Source of the DNA: Chitinophagaceae bacterium
GTDB lineage: Bacteria; Bacteroidota; Bacteroidia; Chitinophagales; Chitinophagaceae
Assembly (NCBI GenBank): GCA_020846105.1
Contig: JADLEN010000015.1
Location: 1-5,631, forward strand
Length of the DNA: 5,631 bases
Direction: 5' to 3'
The notes beneath the pieces are model-generated. The model saw nothing but the letters and a program-made list of their open reading frames with translations. It did not search any database and was not told where the DNA came from. Made by a program: the position numbers and the translations under genes. How positions within the stretch are numbered: position 1 is the stretch's first letter; every line of letters begins with the position of its first letter. Positions 1-5,572 of the stretch are shown piece by piece.

Positions 1-40
1 CACAAAAAATAAACAGAATAACACAACCCACGCTAAAAGT

Positions 41-175
41 AGCAGCCGCGAAAGCGTGAGGGATGTGGCAGGTGGCTGCCCTTGCAGCCAGCCCAAAGGG
101 CCGCAGCGCAGCGGAGCCTAGAGCAGCCCGACGCCGCCCCTTTGCTAGCATGTGCGATGAGGGGCGGCGGCACGC
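41..175. repeat. GC-rich hairpin-rich intergenic element, candidate dispersed repeat or structured RNA
   Basis: There is no convincing gene in bases 1-253. Bases 61-180 are 85/120 G+C, much richer than the AT-rich first 40 bases. Several hairpins can be drawn. A 3-bp CGC/GCG stem closes a GAAA tetraloop (47-56). A perfect 7-bp stem pairs 73-79 with 84-90 around a CCTT loop. CCGC (101-104) pairs with GCGG (111-114). A perfect 10-bp stem pairs 132-141 with 160-169 around an 18-base loop. The open frame across 63-254 is rich in Ala and Arg, as GC-rich non-coding DNA gives by chance, and runs into the next gene's start. Dense short inverted repeats between genes are typical of dispersed intergenic elements; a structured leader of the next gene is the alternative. 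Repeat status cannot be shown from one copy. Confidence 0.5.
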
Positions 176-253
176 CCACAAAAAAGGTAAATGCTTTGAT
201 GGCTTTTTGCGCAGAGTTTATTGTACTTTGCGGCTAGTAAAAACTAAAGGATA

Positions 254-1279
254 ATGATACAATACGACGAGTGCGTGATAAGCAAGATGGCTGTGCACAA
301 GATAGGCAACTTGGAGCGGCGCTCGCAATTGAGCGAGGCCTTGTACGAGAGTGCGGACGATACGGAGGATGCGCTGCTGAAACGCGTGTGTTTGAAGCCC
401 TTTGCTAGCCATGCCACCACGTTCGAGTTTGCCCACGCGATAGAGCTGGCTTACAATGTGCTTTTTGGGCAGGCCAAGGCGGTGCTGGAGGAGGCGGACT
501 TTTTGAGCAGCTCGCAAAATATTGCGCAGCATTTGGTGGAGTGCTCTAAGCACCCAAATATAAAGGAGGGCGAGCTTTTTGTGGTAAAATTTGAGGATGT
601 GCAGCTGGGCAACAAGCATTACGAGGCACTGGGCATTTATAAGTACGAAGACAAGGAAAGCTATGTGGAAACGCGGCAGGGCGATAGGCAAATGGACTTG
701 CAGTTTCGGAAGGGGCTGGGTAGCAAAAAGCCCGACAAGGCGCTGCTAATAGTATATACCGACGAGCCGTATACGCTGCTGGTGATAGATAGTAATAGTG
801 CAGAAACGGATTATTGGCAAAACGAATTTATAAAGCACCGGCCCAAGAACGACAACATAAACAATACAACGGATTTTTTGACGCTGACCAAAAACTTTAT
901 CACAGACCAGATACCCAATGAGTATGATGTGAACCGTACGGACCAACTGAATTTGCTGAACCGCTCGGTGGCTTATTTCAAAAACCACGAGACTTTTGAC
1001 AAGGAAGAATTTGAGCAAGAGGTGTTTGAAGACAAGAGCATTATAAAATCTTTTCGGAGCTACGACGAGAGCTGGCGGCAAGAGCACGACTTGGATATCT
1101 CGGACAGTTTCGAGATATCGGCACAGGCGGTAAAGAAGCAGGCGCGGGTGTTCAAAAGCATCTTGAAACTTGATAAAAATTTCCACATATACATACACGG
1201 CGATAGAGACCTGATAGAGCAAGGGGTGGAAAAAGACGGCCGAAAGTATTACAAGATATATTTTGAAGAAGAAAGCTAG
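254..1279 (+). CDS. Nucleoid-associated protein, NdpA/YejK (NA37) family
   Basis: This encodes 341 residues, close to the length of E. coli YejK/NdpA, a protein found with the nucleoid whose exact function is unclear. The assignment rests on overall resemblance to Bacteroidota members of the family. The N-terminus has the ISKMAVHKIGN pattern (residues 9-19). The middle is rich in charged residues and Asn. The C-terminal block (about 283-337) contains DSFEISAQAV, FKSILKLDKNFHIYIHG and a final GRKYYKIYF strand. There is no signal peptide or membrane segment, so it is cytoplasmic. The ATG at 254 leaves only a few residues before the conserved start. An AAAGG at 246-250 lies just 3 bases from it, closer than a normal Shine-Dalgarno sequence. 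The gene appears monocistronic, with a GC-rich structured region before it and an intrinsic terminator 15 bases after its stop. Ile codons are 16 ATA, 3 ATT and 3 ATC. Family call fairly sure; molecular role not. Confidence 0.82.
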   Translation: MIQYDECVISKMAVHKIGNLERRSQLSEALYESADDTEDALLKRVCLKPFASHATTFEFAHAIELAYNVLFGQAKAVLEEADFLSSSQNIAQHLVECSKHPNIKEGELFVVKFEDVQLGNKHYEALGIYKYEDKESYVETRQGDRQMDLQFRKGLGSKKPDKALLIVYTDEPYTLLVIDSNSAETDYWQNEFIKHRPKNDNINNTTDFLTLTKNFITDQIPNEYDVNRTDQLNLLNRSVAYFKNHETFDKEEFEQEVFEDKSIIKSFRSYDESWRQEHDLDISDSFEISAQAVKKQARVFKSILKLDKNFHIYIHGDRDLIEQGVEKDGRKYYKIYFEEES

Positions 1280-1293
1280 GCAATAATATATGC

Positions 1294-1328
1294 AAAAGCC
1301 CGACAGCGGATGGCTGTCGGGCTTTTTT
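1294..1328 (+). terminator. Intrinsic terminator after the nucleoid-associated protein gene
   Basis: A perfect 14-bp stem pairs 1294-1307 (AAAAGCCCGACAGC) with 1313-1326 around the 5-base loop GGATG. The 3' arm runs into six T residues (1323-1328). It begins 15 bases after the stop at 1277-1279. Because the 5' arm starts with AAAA, the reverse strand would also have a short T run, so weak bidirectional activity is possible. The 3' arm lies where the -33 region of the next gene's promoter would fall. Confidence 0.93.
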
Positions 1329-1335
1329 ATTATTG

Positions 1336-1343
1336 TATCTTTG
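1336..1343 (+). promoter_or_regulatory. Bacteroidota-type -7 element (TATCTTTG) for the helicase gene
   Basis: TATCTTTG matches the TAnnTTTG -7 consensus of the Bacteroidota primary sigma factor. It stands between the upstream terminator and the helicase ATG at 1352. No TTG is present about 20 bp upstream, where the terminator's 3' arm lies, so the -33 half is missing or degenerate. With the usual spacing, transcription would start at about 1348-1351, next to the start codon. Confidence 0.55.
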
Positions 1344-1351
1344 GCGCTTAT

Positions 1352-2683
1352 ATGAATTCATTTCAGAAACTGAACCTCAATAGTTCGCTGCTAAAAGCCC
1401 TAGACGATATGGGCTTTGTAAGCCCTACCACCATCCAAGAGAAAGTGTTTTCGGTGGTAATGTCTGGCGTAGATGTGTGTGGTATAGCACAGACGGGTAC
1501 TGGTAAAACATTTGCCTACTTGCTGCCTGCCTTGCGCCAATGGAAATTTTCGAAAGAGCCTTACCCACAGATACTAATAATGGTACCCACACGCGAGCTA
1601 GTAGCACAGGTGGTGAGCGAGGTGCAAAAACTCACTACCTATATGAATGTGGTGACACTAGGCGTATATGGTGGGGTGAACACACGCCCGCAAATGGCAG
1701 CTGTAGAACAAGGCTGCGATGTGATAGTAGCCACGCCTGGCCGACTGATGGACTTGGCGCTTTGTGGCTCGCTAAAGCTCAAAGGCATTAAAAAACTAGT
1801 GATAGATGAGATGGACGAGATGCTGAACATGGGCTTTCGGACACAGATAAAAAATGTGCTAGAGCTGCTGCCCGAGCGCAGGCAGAATTTGTTGTTTTCG
1901 GCAACCATCACCCCCGATGTGGAGCTGCTGATGCAAGACTATTTTAACAACCCCACCCGTATAGAAGCCGCACCTACTGGCACTCCGCTAGAGGGTATAG
2001 AACAGACGGCCTATGAGGTGCCCAACTTTTACACCAAGATATATTTGCTAGAGCAATTGCTAAGCCAGCACCCCGAAATGAGTAAGGTATTGGTGTTTGT
2101 GGCTACCAAAAAACTAGCCGATGAGGTGTACGAAGAAATGAGTAAAGGATTCCCGGATGTGGTGGGCGTGATACACTCCAACAAGGAACAGAATCATCGT
2201 TTCAATACCGTTAATCAGTTTCAGAATGGCACATACCGTTTTATAATAGCTACCGATATTGTGGCACGTGGTATAGACATTTCTGAGGTGTCGCATGTCA
2301 TCAACTTCGACCTGCCAGACGAGCCAGAGAACTATATCCACCGTATAGGCCGTACCGGACGTGCCGATAAAAAAGGTATTGCCATAAGCTTTGTAACCGA
2401 GCGCGAAAAGCCTTTGCAAGTGAATATAGAAACCTTGATGAAACGGAAGATACACATGCTAGACCTACCTGAGGATTTAGAAATATCGGAAGTACTTACG
2501 GATGACGAGCAGCCGAAGAAGTTTGTCCCCAACATTGTTATCAAACAACCAAAGAAGGAAAATGTAGGTGCTGCCTTTCATGAAAAAAGCGAGAAGAACA
2601 GAAAGATAAATGTGAAAGTGAGCTATAAAGACAAGATGAAAGCCAAGTATGGCAAGCCAATAAAACGTGCTCCCAAAAAATAA
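1352..2683 (+). CDS. DEAD-box ATP-dependent RNA helicase with DEMD motif II
   Basis: This encodes 443 residues of a cytoplasmic RNA helicase with the two RecA-like domains of the DEAD-box family, which unwind short RNA duplexes in ribosome assembly or mRNA turnover. Visible motifs: Q motif with F4 and TTIQE (26-30); Walker A AQTGTGKT (46-53); PTREL (79-83); TPGR (128-131); motif II DEMD (152-155) where DEAD is usual; SAT (183-185); VFVATKK (248-254); ATDIVARGID (300-309); HRIGRTGR (330-337). All other catalytic motifs look intact, so it should be active. Residues about 388-443 form a Lys-rich, low-complexity tail, probably for RNA binding. The ATG at 1352 is chosen because MNSFQKLNL begins the Q-motif region; an in-frame ATG at 1310 lies inside the upstream terminator and is rejected. 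There is no Shine-Dalgarno sequence. tsaE follows 4 bases after the stop, implying one operon. Ile codons are 20 ATA of 30. Which named subfamily it belongs to is not clear. Confidence 0.95.
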   Translation: MNSFQKLNLNSSLLKALDDMGFVSPTTIQEKVFSVVMSGVDVCGIAQTGTGKTFAYLLPALRQWKFSKEPYPQILIMVPTRELVAQVVSEVQKLTTYMNVVTLGVYGGVNTRPQMAAVEQGCDVIVATPGRLMDLALCGSLKLKGIKKLVIDEMDEMLNMGFRTQIKNVLELLPERRQNLLFSATITPDVELLMQDYFNNPTRIEAAPTGTPLEGIEQTAYEVPNFYTKIYLLEQLLSQHPEMSKVLVFVATKKLADEVYEEMSKGFPDVVGVIHSNKEQNHRFNTVNQFQNGTYRFIIATDIVARGIDISEVSHVINFDLPDEPENYIHRIGRTGRADKKGIAISFVTEREKPLQVNIETLMKRKIHMLDLPEDLEISEVLTDDEQPKKFVPNIVIKQPKKENVGAAFHEKSEKNRKINVKVSYKDKMKAKYGKPIKRAPKK

Positions 2684-2687
2684 ACAA

Positions 2688-3125
2688 ATGCTACTGGCCC
2701 AAGTAAAATATACCCTTGGTACTATAGACCAAGCTGCCAAGGCTATCTGGGCTGTGGGCAAAGACTACAGCGTATGGTCGTTGGTGGGCGATATGGGTGC
2801 TGGCAAAACCACACTCGTATCGGCCATTTGCAAGCAGCTAGGCGTAGCCGATGCGGTAAGCAGCCCAACCTATGCAATAGCGCACGAGTACGAGCTTATT
2901 GAAGAATCTGCTAGGAAAAGAATCTTTCATTGCGACTGGTACCGCCTACACGATAGTGAAGAAGCACGCCAAGCAGGTATGGAAGATATGCTGTACCAGC
3001 CCAACACTTATACTATTGTAGAATGGGCATCGCAAGCACCCGAGCTACTATACCTACCCTACCTATGCCTAAGTATAGAGGTGCTGAGCGAGACAGAGCG
3101 GCAAGCAAGCCTAAGTGTTGGGTAG
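2688..3125 (+). CDS. tsaE: tRNA threonylcarbamoyladenosine biosynthesis ATPase TsaE
   Basis: This encodes 145 residues, close to the usual TsaE (YjeE) length. TsaE is a P-loop ATPase that works with TsaB and TsaD to place t6A at position 37 of tRNAs reading ANN codons. The Walker A loop is GDMGAGKTT (34-42), a close match to the family GDLGAGKTT. Other family signatures are SSPTYAIAHEYE (58-69, usually SSPTF...EYE), HCDWYRL (81-87, usually HxDxYRL) and VEWA (111-114, usually EWP or similar). There is no signal peptide or membrane segment. The ATG at 2688 is preferred: it starts 4 bases after the helicase stop and leaves a normal N-terminus. A GTG at 2667 would add seven residues and overlap the helicase end. 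No clear Shine-Dalgarno sequence is present, so translation may depend on coupling with the helicase gene. A terminator hairpin covers its stop codon. The rest of the t6A machinery (TsaB, TsaC, TsaD) is not in this window. Confidence 0.93.
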   Translation: MLLAQVKYTLGTIDQAAKAIWAVGKDYSVWSLVGDMGAGKTTLVSAICKQLGVADAVSSPTYAIAHEYELIEESARKRIFHCDWYRLHDSEEARQAGMEDMLYQPNTYTIVEWASQAPELLYLPYLCLSIEVLSETERQASLSVG

Positions 3126-3136
3126 GCTTTAGTTTT
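3107..3136 (+). terminator. Intrinsic terminator for helicase-tsaE, overlapping both convergent stop codons
   Basis: A 7-bp stem pairs AAGCCTA (3107-3113) with TAGGCTT (3123-3129) around a 9-base loop, followed by the T-rich run TTTAGTTTT (3128-3136). The 3' arm contains the tsaE stop TAG (3123-3125) and touches the stop of the opposing gene (3129-3131). Read on the minus strand, the same hairpin is followed by GCTTGC rather than a T run, so it should work mainly for the plus-strand operon. The stem is short, so strength is uncertain. Confidence 0.6.
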
Positions 3137-3917
3137 CTGTAATTTCTTTATTGATAACCCCAAGCATCTCTTCGTGGATATAGCCATTGGTGGCAAGGGT
3201 TTCTTTCTCAAAAACAGTAGTATCGGTACCGTCGAAATTAGAGATACGCCCGCCAGCCTCGCGTACTATTAAATAACCAGCAGCTACGTCCCAAGAGTTG
3301 AGGTTGTATTCCCAAAAACCATCAAATCTACCACATGCCACCCAGCAAAGGTCTATTGCTGCCGAGCCTAAGCGGCGCACGGGCAGCCCTTGCATTATCA
3401 TCCGCTCAAACACTTTGATAGGATGCTCTTTGGTCTCTGGCCATTTGTAAGGGAAGCCTGTAACCAAGCAAGCTGTTTTGAAATCTTTTTTATCCGAAAC
3501 GCGAATGGGCAAGCCATTGAGCGTAGCGCCTTTGCCGCGCTCTGCAAAGAAAAATTCATTCATCATTGGGTTATACACCACACCCATTATCATCTTGCCA
3601 TTGTGGCGCAGCCCTATGCTCACGCAACAAATAGGTATGCCGTGGGCAAAGTTTACGGTGCCGTCTATGGGGTCTATTATCCATTGGTATTCCGAGTCTT
3701 GCATTAGCTCGCCAACTTCTTCGCTAATGATGCTGTGCGCAGGATAGTCTCGCTTGATAATGTCTATGATTATTTTTTCAGAATGATTGTCTACCTCCGT
3801 TACCAAATTATTGATACCGTCTTTGCTACGAATAGTAAACACGCCTTGAAAATAAGATTGAATTACGGCACCCGCGCTTTTGGCGGCCTCCATTATGGTA
3901 AGTTTCATTTTTTCCAT
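3129..3917 (-). CDS. Inositol monophosphatase family protein
   Basis: This encodes 262 residues, a typical length for Mg-dependent inositol-1-monophosphatase-type enzymes (IMPase/SuhB group), which remove phosphate from inositol phosphates or related small molecules. The family metal-site motifs are all present: SEE (65-67), DPIDGTVNF (82-90, with metal ligands D82 and D85 and the backbone position I84), and WDVAAG (209-214, with D210). The glycine-rich REAGG (219-223) follows. There is no signal peptide, so it is cytoplasmic. The ATG at 3915-3917 is chosen; a TTG at 3921-3923 would add two residues, and a second in-frame ATG at 3906-3908 would remove three. No good Shine-Dalgarno sequence separates them. 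It lies 24 bases downstream of the TolC-type gene and is probably co-transcribed with it; no own TAnnTTTG promoter is visible in the gap. The true substrate (inositol phosphate, 3'-phosphoadenosine phosphate or other) cannot be fixed from sequence alone. Confidence 0.93.
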   Translation of the reverse strand: MEKMKLTIMEAAKSAGAVIQSYFQGVFTIRSKDGINNLVTEVDNHSEKIIIDIIKRDYPAHSIISEEVGELMQDSEYQWIIDPIDGTVNFAHGIPICCVSIGLRHNGKMIMGVVYNPMMNEFFFAERGKGATLNGLPIRVSDKKDFKTACLVTGFPYKWPETKEHPIKVFERMIMQGLPVRRLGSAAIDLCWVACGRFDGFWEYNLNSWDVAAGYLIVREAGGRISNFDGTDTTVFEKETLATNGYIHEEMLGVINKEITEN

Positions 3918-3941
3918 GGTCAAAAAAAGGGTTTGGTTTTT

Positions 3942-5396
3942 TTATAGTGTCAATTGTTTCCCGAGGTAATAATCTATTACCTTAAGTTTAAAAATAAGAT
4001 CGTATTTGCTGTTTAGCAATGTACCATCGGCTTTGTACAGATTGTTTAGGGTACTCAGGTATTCTAATGTATTGGTAAGACCTAGCTCGTAGCGGGTGGT
4101 AGCAAAGTCGTAAGCCCGCTGTGCGGCCTCTTGCGAGCGTTTGGCGGCATAATATTTCTGTATAGCATTGCTGGCATCATTGTGTGCTTTGTACACATCT
4201 TGCTTTAGTTTCAGTTCGTTCTGGTATTTATTTAGTTCTTGTGTTTGTATATTCAGCTTGGCTTGGCGCACTTGGTACTGGGTTTGCCAGCCATTAAATA
4301 TCGGTATGCTCAGGGTTGCAGATACTGTTTGTCTAAAATTATTTTCCAGCTGGCTCACTACATTAGGCGAGCTGAAAGTGGGTATCACATTGGGTTGCAG
4401 CACATCGTATTGCTGCCCTGCTACCGATACAAAAGTACCTGTGGGTGTGGTACCATCTATATTGTATCCTGCCAGCTGCCGATAAGTGCTCGTCCAGTTG
4501 CTACCCAGCTGCCCGCCAATACTTAGCTGGGGCAATAGCCCACCACGCGCCATTTGCCATCCGTGCTTGGCCGCGCGCAGTTTTAGTTCATTACTTCGTA
4601 CAGAGGGTATGCTTTTTATCGCCTGCTCATACACATATTCGGGGCTTAGGCTTTGTAGCGATATTCGGTCTTCCATTGGCAGCTCGGGTATCGTGGCTTC
4701 AAAAGGCACTTCAAAATCCAGGTTCAGCAATGCCTTTATATCAAGCACAGCAGATGTATAGTCTGATAGGGCAGCTATGAGTAGCGAGCTATCGCTTGCT
4801 AGTTGCGCTTCTAGCTGTGCCACATTCAGCTCGGGCAGCCTACCCACTGCTGCAAATTTTTGTGTTTGTTTCAGTTGTGCGGCCGATAGTGCCACCTGCT
4901 TTTCATTCACAGTTATCTGTTCCTTGGCCATCAGCACGCGCAAAAAGCCCGTGGCTACATTTAGCGACACATCATTCTTTAGCTGGTTTAGGTCTTCTGC
5001 CGCGGCATTATAAGATAGTTGGTTGCGGCTAATTGTATTGCGCTGCTGAAACCACCCAAACACCAACACATTAGCACTTGCATTGGCACTCAAAAAATTA
5101 TAGCTACCCACCACAAACTGGTTGGTAGTAGGGTCTATCGAGCGCCCTTTGCTAATACCATAGCTTGGCGACATGTTGAGCGAAGGCAGCTGTGCCCACT
5201 GGCTTTGGCGCAGCGTCAACAAAGACAAGCGTTGGTTTATCTCATTGTGCTGTATAGAGATATTGTGCTTCAATGCAAAATCTATAGTTTCTTGCAATGT
5301 CCAGCCCTGCTTGGTAGCAGGCTGTGCATACGCTGTAGCAGCCCATAGCAAGGCCCAGCTCACAACCATAAATTTTCTTAAACACATAAGCTTCAT
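3942..5396 (-). CDS. TolC-family outer membrane efflux protein
   Basis: This encodes 484 residues of a TolC-like channel that spans the outer membrane and periplasm, exporting substrates for an RND or ABC pump. Residues 1-24 look like a signal peptide: basic start (K2, R7, K8), hydrophobic core, and AYA before Q25 as a likely cleavage site. Two outer membrane efflux repeats follow, about 30-225 and 252-480. Each shows family features: WTLQETIDFALKHN (32-45), the long helix with GRLPELNVAQLEAQLA (185-200), the strand end LSIPIFNGW (362-370), and the matching helix YELGLTNTLEYLSTLNNLY (436-454). Asn, Gln and Ser are abundant, as is usual for Bacteroidota members. The ATG at 5394-5396 gives the best signal peptide; M4 and M10 are later alternatives. 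A good promoter sits about 36 bases upstream. No membrane-fusion (HlyD-like) or pump gene lies on either side in this window; its only co-directional neighbour is the IMPase-family gene. Substrate unknown. Confidence 0.93.
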   Translation of the reverse strand: MKLMCLRKFMVVSWALLWAATAYAQPATKQGWTLQETIDFALKHNISIQHNEINQRLSLLTLRQSQWAQLPSLNMSPSYGISKGRSIDPTTNQFVVGSYNFLSANASANVLVFGWFQQRNTISRNQLSYNAAAEDLNQLKNDVSLNVATGFLRVLMAKEQITVNEKQVALSAAQLKQTQKFAAVGRLPELNVAQLEAQLASDSSLLIAALSDYTSAVLDIKALLNLDFEVPFEATIPELPMEDRISLQSLSPEYVYEQAIKSIPSVRSNELKLRAAKHGWQMARGGLLPQLSIGGQLGSNWTSTYRQLAGYNIDGTTPTGTFVSVAGQQYDVLQPNVIPTFSSPNVVSQLENNFRQTVSATLSIPIFNGWQTQYQVRQAKLNIQTQELNKYQNELKLKQDVYKAHNDASNAIQKYYAAKRSQEAAQRAYDFATTRYELGLTNTLEYLSTLNNLYKADGTLLNSKYDLIFKLKVIDYYLGKQLTL

Positions 5397-5431
5397 CTAC
5401 TTTAATAAAAAACGTATTAATTACAGAACAG

Positions 5432-5463
5432 CAAATATACAATTTGCACAGCGGTATACCCAA
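5432..5463 (-). promoter_or_regulatory. Bacteroidota-type promoter for the TolC-IMPase unit
   Basis: On the minus strand, TTG (5461-5463) is followed after 21 bp by TATATTTG (5432-5439), fitting the Bacteroidota TTG/TAnnTTTG promoter. The expected start near 5425 gives a 5' leader of roughly 30 bases before the ATG at 5396. The leader is AT-rich with no clear Shine-Dalgarno sequence (AAAG at 5400-5403 is the best candidate). Confidence 0.72.
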
Positions 5464-5530
5464 TGCATTAAACGCAAAACGGCACATTTTCGGTGAAAAA
5501 TAAATGCCCAAAAAATAATTGTAAGCCAAG

Positions 5531-5561
5531 TTGTTTTTTTTGCGCAATACCCCTACATTTG
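5531..5561 (+). promoter_or_regulatory. Bacteroidota-type promoter for the tRNA gene
   Basis: TTG (5531-5533) is followed after 20 bp by TACATTTG (5554-5561), an exact TAnnTTTG match. The predicted start, about 5566-5570, lies only a few bases before the first tRNA base at 5573, leaving a very short 5' leader for RNase P to remove. It is divergent from the TolC promoter; the two -7 elements are about 115 bp apart. Confidence 0.75.
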
Positions 5562-5572
5562 CACTCCCCAAT

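Noticed and set aside
195..230. Possible promoter for the first gene (TTTG at 195-198 and TACTTTG at 224-230)
   Set aside because: The second element is one base short of TAnnTTTG and the 25-bp spacing is too long, so it was not called.
63..254. Open frame of 63 codons in the GC-rich 5' region
   Set aside because: Its composition (Ala, Arg) is what GC-rich non-coding DNA gives, it spans several hairpins, and it matches no family I recognise.
138..409. 12-base match CCCTTTGCTAGC at 138-149 and 398-409
   Set aside because: One copy lies in the hairpin region and the other inside coding sequence, with no further similarity around them; probably chance.
218..691. Minus-strand open frames of 157 and 158 codons inside 218-691 and 746-1222
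   Set aside because: Both lie antisense to the well-supported nucleoid-associated protein gene, have no recognisable domain, and show hydrophobic shadow-frame composition.
1310..1351. Upstream ATG at 1310 as the helicase start
   Set aside because: It lies in the loop and 3' arm of the terminator and upstream of the likely promoter; its 14 extra residues are not helicase-like.
3921..3923. TTG start for the IMPase-family gene
   Set aside because: An ATG two codons downstream is available and gives a normal N-terminus; nothing in the upstream sequence favours TTG.
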